Translations under genes and position numbers: made by a program
In this document: in pieces, positions 24,301 through 36,099 of the stretch
Position numbering within the stretch: position 1 is the stretch's first letter
How the letters are laid out: each line of letters starts with the position of its first letter
Notes under the pieces: model-generated
What the model was told of the DNA's origin: nothing
Databases searched by the model: none
The model's input: only the letters and a program-made list of their open reading frames with translations
From: Argentina anserina
Lineage: Eukaryota; Streptophyta; Magnoliopsida; Rosales; Rosaceae
Assembly (NCBI RefSeq): GCF_933775445.1
Contig: NC_065874.1
Span: forward strand, 20,902,501-20,966,500
DNA length: 64,000 nt
Direction: 5' to 3'

Positions 24301-26271
24301 TTTCTGTACGGCTTTCTGATGCGAGTTTGTTTTGAATTTGAGTGTGTTTTTAATGTGGGCGTGTGTTTCTTTCAATCTGAGTATCTTTCTATCGTTTGAG
24401 TATCTTTTCCAATTTCAGTATCTTTTCAATTCTCGTATGAGTGTCTTTCTGTACGGCTTTCTGATGCGAGTTTCTATTGAATTTGAGAGTGTTCCAAGTG
24501 TGGGCGTGTGTTTCTTTCAATCTGAGTATCTTTCTATCGTTTGAGTACCTTTTCCAATTTGAGTATCTTTTCAATTCTCGTATGTGTATCTTTCTGTACG
24601 GCTTTCTGATGCGAGTTTCTATTGAATTTGAGAGTGTTCCCAGTGTGGGCGTGTGTTTCTTTCACTCTGGGTATCTTTCTATCGTTTGAGTATCTTTTCC
24701 AATTTGAGTATCTTTTCAATTCTCGTATGAGTATCTTTCTGTACGGCTTTCTGATGCGAGTTTCTATTGAATTTGAGAGTGTTCCCAGTGTGGGCGTGTG
24801 TTTCTTTCAATCTGACTATCTTTCTATCGTTTGAGTATCGTTTCCAATTTGAGTATCTTTTCGATTCTCGTATGAGTATCTTTCTGTACGGCTTTCTGAT
24901 GCGAGTTTCTTTTCAATTTGAGAGTGTTCCCATTGTGGGTGTGTGTTTCTTTCACATTGAGTATCTTTCTATCGTTTGAGTATCTTTTCCAATTTCAGTA
25001 TCTTTTCAATACAGTTTGAGTATCTTTTTGTACGGCTTTCTGATGCGAGTTTCTTTTGAATTTGAGTGTGTTTTCAATGTGGGCGTGTGTTTCTTTCAAT
25101 CTGAGTATCTTTCTATCGTTTGAGTATCTTTTCCAATTTGAGTATCTTTTCAATTCTCGTATGAGTATCTTTCTGTACGGCTTTCTGATGCGAGTTTCTA
25201 TTGAATTTGAGAGTGTTCCCAGTGTGGGCGTGTGTTTCTTTCACATTGAGTATCTTTCTATCGTTTGAGTACCTTTTCCAATTTGAGTATCTTTTCAATT
25301 CTCGTATGAGTATCTTTCTGTACGGCTTTCTGATGCGAGTTTCTTTTGAATTTGAGAGTGTTCCCAGTGTGGGCGTGTGTTTCTTTCACACTGAGTATCT
25401 TTCTATCGTTTTAGTACCTTTTCCAATTTGAGTATCTTTTCAATTCTCGTATGAGTATCTTTCTGTACGTCTTTCTGATGCGAGTTTCCATTGAATTTGA
25501 GAGTGTTCCCATTGTGGGCGTGTGTTTCTTTCACATTGAGTATCTTTCTATCGTTTGAGTATCTTTTCCAATTTGAGTATCTTTTCAATACAGTTTGAGT
25601 ATCTTTTTGTACGGCTTTCTGATGCGAGTTTCTATTGAATTTGAGAGTGTTCCCAGTGTGGGCGTGTGTTTCTTTCAATCTGAGTATCGTTCTATCGTTT
25701 GAGTATCTTTTCCAATTTGAGTATCTTTTCAATTCTCGTATGAGTATCTTTCTGTACGGCTTTCTGATGCGAGTTTCTATTGAATTTGAGAGTGTTCCCA
25801 GTGTGGGCGTGTGTTTCTTTCTATCTGAGTATCTTTCTATCGTTTGAGTATCTTTTCCAATTTGAGTATCTTTTCAATTCTCGTATGAGTATCTTTCTGT
25901 ACGGCTTTCTGATGCGAGTTTCTATTGAATTTGAGAGTGTTCCCAGTGTGGGCGTGTGTTTCTTTCAATCTGAGTATCTTTCTATCGTTTGAGTATCTTT
26001 TCCAATTTGAGTATCTTTTCAATTCTCGTATGAGTATCTTTCTGTACGGCTTTCTGATGCGAGTTTCTATTGAATTTGAGTGTGTTTTTAGTGTGGGCGT
26101 GTGTTTCTTTCAATCTGAGTATCTTTCTATCGTTTGAGTATCTTTTCCAATTTGAGTATCTTTTCAATTCTCGTATGAGTATCTTTCTGTACGGCTTTCT
26201 GATGCGAGTTTCTATTGAATTTGAGAGTGTTCCCAGTGTGGGCGTGTGCTCCTTTCACACTGAGTATCTTT

Positions 26272-29200
26272 CTATCCTTTGAGTACCTTTTCCAATTTGA
26301 GTATCTTTTCAATTCTCGTATGAGTATCTTTCTGTACGGCTTTCTGATGCGAGTTTGTTTTGAATTTGAGTGTGTTTTTAGTGTGGGCGTGTGTTTCTTT
26401 CAATCTGAGTATCTTTCTATCGTTTGAGTACCTTTTCCAATTTGAGTATCTTTTCAATTCTCGTATGAGTATCTTTCTGTACGGCTTTCTGATGCGAGTT
26501 TCTTTTCACACTGAGTGTGTTTTTAGTGTGGGCGTGTGTTTCTTTCAATCTGAGTATCTTTCTATCGTTTGAGTATGTTTTCCAATTTGAGTATCTTTTC
26601 AATTCTCGTATGAGTATTTTTCTGTACGGCTTTCTTATGCGAGTTTCTATTGAATTTGAGTGTGTTTTTAGTGTTGGCGTGTGTTTCTTTCAATCTGAGT
26701 ATCTTTCTATCGTTTGAGTATCTTTTCCAATTTGAGTATCTTTTCAATTCTCGTATGAGTATCTTTCTGTACGGCTTTCTGATGCGAGTTTCTATTGAAT
26801 TTGAGAGTGTTCCCAGTGTGGGCGTGTGTTTCTTTCAATCTGAGTATCTTTCTATCGTTTGAGTACCTTTTCCAATATGAGTATCTTTTCAATTCTCGTA
26901 TGAGTATCTTTCTGTACGGCTTTCTGATGCGAGTTTCTATTGAATTTGAGTGTGTTTTTAGTGTGGGCGTGTGTTTCTTTCAATCTGACTATCTTTCTAT
27001 CGTTTGAGTATCTTTTCCAATTTGAGTATCTTTTCAATTCTCGTATGAGTATCTTTCTGTACGGCTTTCTGATGCGAGTTTCTATTGAATTGGAGAGTGT
27101 TCCCAGTGTGGGCGTGTGTTTCTTTCAATCTGAGTATCTTTCTATCGTTTGAGTATCTTTTCCAATTTGAGTATCTTTTCAATTCTCGTATGAGTATCTT
27201 TCTGTACGGCTTTCTGATGCGAGTTTCTATTGAATTTGAGTGTGTTTTTAGTGTGGGCGTGTGTTTCTTTCAATCTGAGTATCTTTCTATCGTTTGAGTA
27301 TCTTTTCCAATTTGAGTGTCTTTTCAATTCTCGAATGAGTATCTTTCTGTACGGCTTTCTGATGCGAGTTTCTATTGAATTTGAGAGTGTTCCCAGTGTG
27401 GGCGTGTGTTTCTTTGAATCTGAGTATCTTTCTATCGTTTGAGTATTTTTTCCAATTTGAGTATCTTTTCAATTCTCGTATGAGTATCTTTCTGTACGGC
27501 TTTCTGATGCGAGTTTCTATTGAATTTGAGAGTGTTCCCAGTGTGGGCGTGTGTTTCTTTCACACTGAGTATCTTTCTGTACGGCTTTCTGATGCGAGTT
27601 TCTATTGAATTTGAGTGTGTTTTTAGTGTGGGCGTGTGCTCCTTTCACACTGAGTGTGTTTTTAGTGTGGGCGTATGTTTCTTTCAATCTGAGTATCTTT
27701 CTATCGTTTGAGTATGTTTTCCAATTTGAGTATCTTTTCAATTCTCGTATGAGTATCTTTCTGTACGGCTTTCTGATGCGAGTTTCTATTGAATTTGAGT
27801 GTGTTTTTAGTGTTGGCGTGTGTTTCTTTCAATCTGAGTATCTTTCTATCGTTTCAGTATCTTTTCCAATTTGAGTATCTTTTCAATTCCCGTATGAGTA
27901 TCTTTCTGTACGGCTTTCTGATGCGAGTTTCTATTGAATTTGAGTGTGTTTTTAGTGTGGGCGTGTGTTTCTTTCAATCTGAGTATCTTTCTATCGTTTG
28001 AGTATCTTTTCCAATTTGATTATCTTTTCAATTCCCGTATGAGTATCTTTCCGTACGGCTTTCTGATGCGAGTTTCTATTGAATTTGAGTGTGTTTTTAG
28101 TGTGGGCGTGTGTTTCTTTCAATCTGAGTATCTTTCTATCGTTTGAGTATCTTTTCCAATTTGATTATCTTTTCAATTCCCGTATGAGTATCTTTCTGTA
28201 CGGCTTTCTGATGCGAGTTTCTATTGAATTTGAGTGTGTTTTTAGTGTTGGCGTGTGTTTCTTTCATTCTGAGTATCTTTATATCGTTTCAGTATCTTTT
28301 CCAATTTGAGTATCTTTTCAATTCCCGTATGAGTATCTTTTTGTACGGCTTTCTGATGCGAGTTTCTATTGAATTTGAGTGTGTTTTTAGTGTGGGCGTG
28401 TGTTTCTTTCAATCTGAGTATCTTTCTATCGTTTGAGTATCTTTTCCAATTTGATTATCTTTTCAATTCCCGTATGAGTATCTTTCTGTACGGCTTTCTG
28501 ATGCGAGTTTCTATTGAATTTGAGTGTGTTTTTAGTGTGGGCGTGTGTTTCTTTCAATCTGAGTATCTTTCTATCGTTTCAGTATCTTTTCCAATTTGAT
28601 TATCTTTTCAATTCTCGTATGAGTATCTTTCTGTACGGCTTTCTGAAGCGAGTTTCTATTGAATTTGAGTGTGTTTTTAGTGTGGGCGTGTGTTTCTTTC
28701 AATCTGAGTATCTTTCTATCGTTTGAGTATGTTTTCCAATTTGAGTATCTTTTCAATTCTCGTATGAGTATCTTTCTGTACGGCTTTCTGATGCGAGTTT
28801 CTATTGAATTTGAGTGTGTTTTTAGTGTTGGCGTGTGTTTCTTTCAATCTGAGTATCTTTCTATCGTTTCAGTATCTTTTCCAATTTGAGTATCTTTTCA
28901 ATTCTCGTATAAGTATCTTTCTGTACGGCTTTCTGATGCGAGTTTCTTTTCAATTTGAGTGTGTTCCCAGTGTGGGCGTGTGCTCCTTTCACACTGAGTA
29001 TCTTTCTATCCTTTGAGTACCTCTTCCAATTTGAGTATCTTTTCAATTCTCGTATGAGTATCTTTCTGTACGGCTTTCTGATGCGAGTTTCTATTGAATT
29101 TGAATGTGTTTTTAGTGTTGGCGTGTGTTTCTTTCAATCTGAGTATCTTTCTATCGTTTCAGTATCTTTTCCAATTTGAGTATCTTTTCAATTCCCGTAT

Positions 29201-32200
29201 GAGTATCTTTCTGTACGGCTTTCTGATGCGAGTTTGTTTTGAATTTGAGTGTGTTTTTAGTGTGGCCGTGTGTTTCTTTCAATCTGAGTATCTTTCTATC
29301 GTTTGAGTATCTTTTCCAATTTGAGTATCTTTTCAATTCTCGTATGAGTATCTTTCTGTACGGTTTTCTGATGCGAGTTTCTATTGAATTTGAAAGTGTT
29401 CCCAGTGTGGGCGTGTGTTTCTTTCACACTGAGTATCTTTCTATCGTTTGAATACCTTTTCCAATTTGAGTATCTTTTCAATTCTCGTGTGAGTATCTTT
29501 CTGTACGGCTTTCTGATGCGAGTTTCTATTGAATTTGAGTGTGTTTTTAGTGTGGGCGTGTGTTTCTTTCAATCTGACTATCTTTCTATCGTTTGAGTAT
29601 CTTTTCCAATTTGAGTATCTTTTCAAATCTCGTATGAGTATCTTTCTGTACGGCTTTCTGATGCGAGTTTCTATTGAATTTGAGAGTGTTCCCATTGTGG
29701 GCGTGTGTTACTTTCAATCTCAGTATGTTTCTATCGTTTGAGTACCTTTTCCAATTTGAGTATCTTTTCAATTCTCGTATGAGTATCTTTCTGTACGGCT
29801 TTCTGATGCGAGTTTGTTTTGAATTTGAGTGTGTTTTTAATGTGGGCGTGTGTTTCTTTCAATCTGAGTATCTTTCTATCGTTTGAGTATCTTTTCCAAT
29901 TTCAGTATCTTTTCAATTCTCGTATGAGTGTCTTTCTGTACGGCTTTCTGATGCGAGTTTCTATTGAATTTGAGAGTGTTCCCAGTGTGGGCGTGTGTTT
30001 CTTTCAATCTGAGTATCTTTCTATCGTTTGAGTACCTTTTCCAATTTGAGTATCTTTTCAATTCTCGTATGAGTATCTTTCTGTACGGCTTTCTGATGCG
30101 AGTTTCTATTGAATTTGAGAGTGTTCCCAGTGTGGGCGTGTGTTTCTTTCACTCTGAGTATCTTTCTATCGTTTGAGTATCTTTTCCAATTTGAGTATCT
30201 TTTCAATTCTCGTATGAGTATCTTTCTGTACGGCTTTCTGATGCGAGTTTCTATTGAATTTGAGAGTGTTCCCAGTGTGGGCGTGTGTTTCTTTCAATCT
30301 GACTATCTTTCTATCGTTTGAGTATCTTTTCCAATTTGAGTATCTTTTCGATTCTCGTATGAGTATCTTTCTGTACGGCTTTCTGATGCGAGTTTCTTTT
30401 CAATTTGAGAGTGTTCCCAGTGTGGGCGTGTGTTTCTTTCACATTGAGTATCTTTCTATCGTTTGAGTATCTTTTCAATACAGTTTGAGTATCTTTTTGT
30501 ACGGCTTTCTGATGCGAGTTTCTTTTGAATTTGAGTGTGTTTTCAATGTGGGCGTGTGTTTCTTTCAATCTGAGTATCTTTCTATCGTTTGAGTATCTTT
30601 TCCAATTTGAGTATCCTTTCAATTCTCGTATGAGTATCTTTCTGTACGGCTTTCTGATGCGAGTTTCTATTGAATTTGAGAGTGTTCCCAGTGTGGGCGT
30701 GTGTTTCTTTCACATTGAGTATCTTTCTATCGTTTGAGTACCTTTTCCAATTTGAGTATCTTTTCAATTCTCGTATGAGTATCTTTCTGTACGGCTTTCT
30801 GATGCGAGTTTCTTTTGAATTTGAGAGTGTTCCCAGTGTGGGCGTGTGTTTCTTTCACACTGAGTATCTTTCTATCGTTTGAGTACCTTTTCCAATTTGA
30901 GTATCTTTTCAATTCTCGTATGAGTATCTTTCTGTACGTCTTTCTGATGCGAGTTTCTATTGAATTTGAGAGTGTTCCCATTGTGGGCGTGTGTTTCTTT
31001 CACATTGAGTATCTTTCTATCGTTTGAGTATCTTTTCCAATTTGAGTATCTTTTCAATACAGTTTGAGTATCTTTTTGTACGGCTTTCTGATGCGAGTTT
31101 CTATTGAATTTGAGAGTGTTCCCAGTGTGGGCGTGTGTTTCTTTCAATCTGAGTATCTTTCTATCGTTTGAGTATCTTTTCCAATTTGAGTATCTTTTCA
31201 ATTCTCGTATGAGTATCTTTCTGTACGGCTTTCTGATGCGAGTTTCTATTGAATTTGAGAGTGTACCCAGTGTGGGCGTGTGTTTCTTTCTATCTGAGTA
31301 TCTTTCTATCGTTTGAGTATCTTTTCCAATTTGAGTATCTTTTCAATTCTCGTATGAGTATCTTTCTGTACGGCTTTCTGATGCGAGTTTCTATTGAATT
31401 TGAGAGTGTTCCCAGTGTGGGCGTGTGTTTCTTTCAATCTGAGTATCTTTCTATCGTTTGAGTATCTTTTCCAATTTGAGTATCTTTTCAATTCTCGTAT
31501 GAGTATCTTTCTGTACGGCTTTCTGATGCGAGTTTCTATTGAATTTGAGTGTGTTTATAGTGTGGGCGTGTGTTTCTTTCAATCTGAGTATCTTTCTATC
31601 GTTTGAGTATCTTTTCCAATTTGAGTATCTTTTCAATTCTCGTATGAGTATCTTTCTGTACGGCTTTCTGATGCGAGTTTCTATTGAATTTGAGAGTGTT
31701 CCCAGTGTGGGCGTCTGTTCCTTTCACACTGAGTATCTTTCTATCCTTTGAGTACCTTTTCCAATTTGAGTATCTTTTCAATTCTCGTATGAGTATCTTT
31801 CTGTACGGCTTTCTGATGCGAGTTTGTTTTGAATTTGAGTGTGTTTTTAGTGTGGGCGTGTGTTTCTTTCAATCTGAGTATCTTTCTATCGTTTGAGTAC
31901 CTTTTCCAATTTGAGTATCTTTTCAATTCTCGTATGAGTATCTTTCTGTACGGCTTTCTGATGCGAGTTTCTTTTCACACTGAGTGTGTTTTTAGTGTGG
32001 GCGTGTGTTTCTTTCAATCTGAGTATCTTTCTATCGTTTGAGTATGTTTTCCAATTTGAGTATCTTTTCAATTCTCGTATGAGTATTTTTCTGTACGGCT
32101 TTCTTATGCGAGTTTCTATTGAATTTGAGTGTGTTTTTAGTGTTGGCGTGTGTTTCTTTCAATCTGAGTATCTTTCTATCGTTTGAGTATCTTTTCCAAT

Positions 32201-34500
32201 TTGAGTATCTTTTCAATTCTCGTATGAGTATCTTTCTGTACGGCTTTCTGATGCGAGTTTCTATTGAATTTGAGAGTGTTCCCAGTGTGGGCGTGTGTTT
32301 CTTTCAATCTGAGTATCTTTCTATCGTTTGAGTACCTTTTCCAATATGAGTATCTTTTCAATTCTCGTATGAGTATCTTTCTGTACGGCTTTCTGATGCG
32401 AGTTTCTATTGAATTTGAGTGTGTTTTTAGTGTGGGCGTGTGTTTCTTTCAATCTGACTATCTTTCTATCGTTTGAGTATCTTTTCCAATTTGAGTATCT
32501 TTTCAATTCTCGTATGAGTATCTTTCTGTACGGCTTTCTGATGCGAGTTTCTATTGAATTTGAGAGTGTTCCCAGTGTGGGCGTGTGTTTCTTTCAATCT
32601 GAGTATCTTTCTATCGTTTGAGTATCTTTTCCAATTTGAGTATCTTTTCAATTCTCGTATGAGTATCTTTCTGTACGGCTTTCTGATGCGAGTTTCTATT
32701 GAATTTGAGTGTGTTTTTAGTGTGGGCGTGTGTTTCTTTCAATCTGAGTATCTTTCTATCGTTTGAGTATCTTTTCCAATTTGAGTGTCTTTTCAATTCT
32801 CGAATGAGTATCTTTCTGTACGGCTTTCTGATGCGAGTTTCTATTGAATTTGAGAGTGTTCCCAGTGTGGGCGTGTGTTTCTTTCAATCTGAGTATCTTT
32901 CTATCGTTTGAGTATTTTTTCCAATTTGAGTATCTTTTCAATTCTCGTATGAGTATCTTTCTGTACGGCTTTCTGATGCGAGTTTCTATTGAATTTGAGA
33001 GTGTTCCCAGTGTGGGCGTGTGTTTCTTTCACACTGAGTATCTTTCTGTACGGCTTTCTGATGCGAGTTTCTATTGAATTTGAGTGTGTTTTTAGTGTGG
33101 GCGTGTGCTCCTTTCACACTGAGTGTGTTTTTAGTGTGGGCGTATGTTTCTTTCAATCTGAGTATCTTTCTATCGTTTGAGTATGTTTTCCAATTTGAGT
33201 ATCTTTTCAATTCTCGTATGAGTATCTTTCTGTACGGCTTTCTGATGCGAGTTTCTATTGAATTTGAGTGTGTTTTTAGTGTTGGCGTGTGTTTCTTTCA
33301 ATCTGAGTATCTTTCTATCGTTTCAGTATCTTTTCCAATTTGAGTATCTTTTCAATTCTCGTATGAGTATCTTTCTGTACGGCTTTCTGATGCGAGTTTC
33401 TATTGAATTTGAGTGTGTTTTTAGTGTGGGCGTGTGTTTCTTTCAATCTGAGTATCTTTCTATCGTTTGAGTATCTTTTCCAATTTGATTATCTTTTCAA
33501 TTCCCGTATGAGTATCTTTCTGTACGGCTTTCTGATGCGAGTTTCTATTGAATTTGAGTGTGTTTTTAGTGTGGGCGTGTGTTTCTTTCAATCTGAGTAT
33601 CTTTCTATCGTTTGAGTATCTTTTCCAATTTGATTATCTTTTCAATTCCCGTATGAGTATCTTTCTGTACGGCTCTCTGATGCGAGTTTCTATTGAATTT
33701 GAGTGTGTTTTTAGTGTTGGCGTGTGTTTCTTTCATTCTGAGTATCTTTATATCGTTTCAGTATCTTTTCCAATTTGAGTATCTTTTCAATTCCCGTATG
33801 AGTATCTTTTTGTACGGCTTTCTGATGCGAGTTTCTATTGAATTTGAGTGTGTTTTTAGTGTGGGCGTGTGTTTCTTTCAATCTGAGTATCTTTCTATCG
33901 TTTGAGTATCTTTTCCAATTTGATTATCTTTTCAATTCCCGTATGAGTATCTTTCTGTACGGATTTCTGATGCGAGTTTCTATTGAATTTGAGTGTGTTT
34001 TTAGTGTGGGCATGTGTTTCTTTCAATCTGAGTATCTTTCTATCGTTTCAGTATCTTTTCCAATTTGATTATCTTTTCAATTCTCGTATGAGTATCTTTC
34101 TGTACGGCTTTCTAAAGCGAGTTTCTATTGAATTTGAGTGTGTTTTTAGTGTGGGCGTGTGTTTCTTTCAATCTGAGTATCTTTCTATCGTTTGAGTATG
34201 TTTTCCAATTTGAGTATCTTTTCAATTCTCGTATGAGTATCTTTCTGTACGGCTTTCTGATGCGAGTTTCTATTGAATTTGAGTGTGTTTTTAGTGTTGG
34301 CGTGTGTTTCTTTCAATCTGAGTATCTTTCTATCGTTTCAGTATCTTTTCCAATTTGAGTATCTTTTCAATTCTCGTATAAGTATCTTTCTGTACGGCTT
34401 TCTGATGCGAGTTTCTTTTCAATTTGAGTGTGTTCCCAGTGTGGGCGTGTGCTCCTTTCACACTGAGTATCTTTCTATCCTTTGAGTACCTCTTCCAATT
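26272..34500 (+). repeat. 5469-bp higher-order repeat, one full and one truncated copy
   Basis: Positions 26272-31740 recur from 31741 at an exact offset of 5469 bp as far as about 34500. The length equals 38 x 145 plus 39 minus 60 minus 18 minus 2, each term being a visible indel (39-bp duplication, 60-bp deletion, 18-bp deletion at 30465, two AATACAG units). Parts of this unit are also related to 24.2-26.2 kb (offset 5487 or 5469), so it descends from the 4.68-kb unit by insertion of further monomers. Confidence 0.8.
27567..27584 (+). repeat. 60-bp deletion junction (also at 33036)
   Basis: CACACTGAGTATCTTTCTGT joins the subrepeat at monomer position 86 directly to that at position 1 of the next monomer, removing 60 bp that hold the other two subrepeats. 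It lies just left of the 39-bp duplication in both 5469-bp copies (27567 and 33036) but not in the 4.68-kb copies, so it arose later. Confidence 0.8.
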
Positions 34501-34700
34501 TGAGTATCTTTTCAATTCTCGTATGAGTATCTTTCTGTACGTCTTTCTGATGCGAGTTTCCATTGAATTTAAGCGTGTTCCCAGTGTGGGCGTGTGTTTC
34601 TTTCACATTGAGTATCTTTCTATCGTTTGAGTATCTTTTCCAATTTGAGTATCTTTTCAATACAGTTTGAGTATCTTTTTGTACGGCTTTCTAATGCGAG
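34490..34700 (+). repeat. Breakpoint between truncated 5.47-kb repeat copy and a copy of the 20.7-21.3 kb type
   Basis: Up to about 34520 the units follow the 28.9-29.05 kb series. From about 34540 they follow the 20.8-21.1 kb / 25.5-25.8 kb series (TACGTCTTTC, TTTCCATTGAATTTAAG, AATACAG, then ATCGTTCTATCG). About 1.9 kb expected from the preceding copy is missing, which points to an unequal exchange or deletion at this site. Confidence 0.6.
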
Positions 34701-35683
34701 TTTCTATTGAATTTGAGAGTGTTCCCAGTGTGGGCGTGTGTTTCTTTCAATCTGAGTATCGTTCTATCGTTTGAGTATCTTTTCCAATTTGAGTATCTTT
34801 TCAATTCTCGTATGAGTATCTTTCTGTACGGCTTTCTGATGCGAGTTTCTATTGAATTTGAGAGTGTTCCCAGTGTGGGCGTGTGTTTCTTTCTATCTGA
34901 GTATCTTTCTATCGTTTGAGTATCTTTTCCAATTTGAGTATCTTTTCAATTCTCGTATGAGTATCTTTCTGTACGGCTTTCTGATGCGAGTTTCTATTGA
35001 ATTTGAGAGTGTTCCCAGTGTGGGTGTGTGTTTCTTTCACACTGAGTATCTTTCTATTCTTTGAGTACCTTTTCCAATTTGAGTATCTTTTCAATTCTCG
35101 TATGAGTATCTTTCTGTACGGCTTTCTGATGCGAGTTTCTATTGAATTTGAGAGTGTTCCCAGTGTGGGCGTCTGTTCCTTTGACACTGAGTATCTTTCT
35201 ATCGTTTGAGTATCTTTTCCAATTTGAGTATCTTTTCAATTCTCGTATGAGTATCTTTCTGTACGGCTTTCTGATGCGAGTTTCTATTGAATTTGAGTGT
35301 GTTCCCAGTGTGGGCGTGTGTTCCTTTCACACTGAGTATCTTTCTATCGTTTGAGTACCTTTTCCAATTTGAGTATCTTTTCAATTCTCGTATGAGTATC
35401 TTTCTGTACGGCTTTCTGATGCGAGTTTCTATTGAATTTGAGAGTGTTCCCAGTGTGGGCGTGTGTTTCTTTCTATCTGAGTATCTTTCTATCGTTTGAG
35501 TATCTTTTCCAATTTGAGTATCTTTTCAATTCTCGTATGAGTATCTTTCTGTACGGCTTTCTGATGCGAGTTTCTATTGAATTTGAGAGTGTTCCCAGTG
35601 TGGGTGTGTGTTTCTTTCAATCTGAGTATCTTTCTATCGTTTGAGTATCTTTTCCAATTTGAGTATCTTTTCAATTCTCGTAT

Positions 35684-35703
35684 GAGTATCTTTCTGATGC
35701 GAG
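35684..35703 (+). repeat. 12-bp deletion monomer variant (first occurrence)
   Basis: GAGTATCTTTCTGATGCGAG lacks the usual 12 bases that include GTACGG. Further copies start at 40167, 41441, 42734, 53411, 53544, 54401, 54534, 57032, 57939, 61231 and 61364. A related CTCATGCGAG form is at 56465, 57226, 59146, 60354 and 63005. A direct repeat (CTTTCTG) at the deletion ends suggests slippage. None was seen left of 35.6 kb. Confidence 0.85.
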
Positions 35704-36099
35704 TTTCTTTTCAATTTGAGAGTGTTCCCAGTGTGGGCGTGTGTTCCTTTCACACTGAGTATTTTTCTATCGTTTGAGTACCTTTTCCAATTTGAGTATC
35801 TTTTCAATTCTCGTATGAGTATCTTTCTGTACGGCTTTCTGATGCGAGTTTCTTTTCAATTTGAGAGTGTTCCCAGTGTGGGCGTGTGTTCCTGTCACAC
35901 TGAATATCTTTCTATTCTTTGAGTACCTTTTCCAATTTGAGTATCTTTTCAATTCTCATATGTGTATCTTTCTGTACGGCTTTCTGATGCGAGTTTCTAT
36001 TGAATTTGAGAGTGTTCCCAGTGTGGGCGTCTGTTTCTTTCAATCTGAGTATCTTTCTATCGTTTGAGTATCTTTTGCAATTTCAGAATCTTTTCAATT

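Larger units (their letters stand above)
17060..26415 (+). repeat. About 4.68-kb higher-order repeat (32 units plus extras), two copies
   Basis: About 17060-21740 and 21740-26415 match unit by unit at an offset of 4678 bp, dropping to 4676 bp further on. The length is explained as 32 x 145 plus the 39-bp duplication, minus two one-base losses in the AATACAG units, plus one extra T near 20450. The second copy lacks that T and has lost one base near 23630 (TTTTTAGGTTGG). Runs of A-type units with TTTGATTATC and AATTCCCGTATG form the first third, B-type units the last third. Confidence 0.8.

Noticed and set aside
27567..27690. Insertion of a transposable element at the irregular monomers (27.6 and 33.1 kb)
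   Set aside because: All bases there are satellite-derived. The irregularity is fully explained by a 60-bp deletion and a 39-bp duplication.
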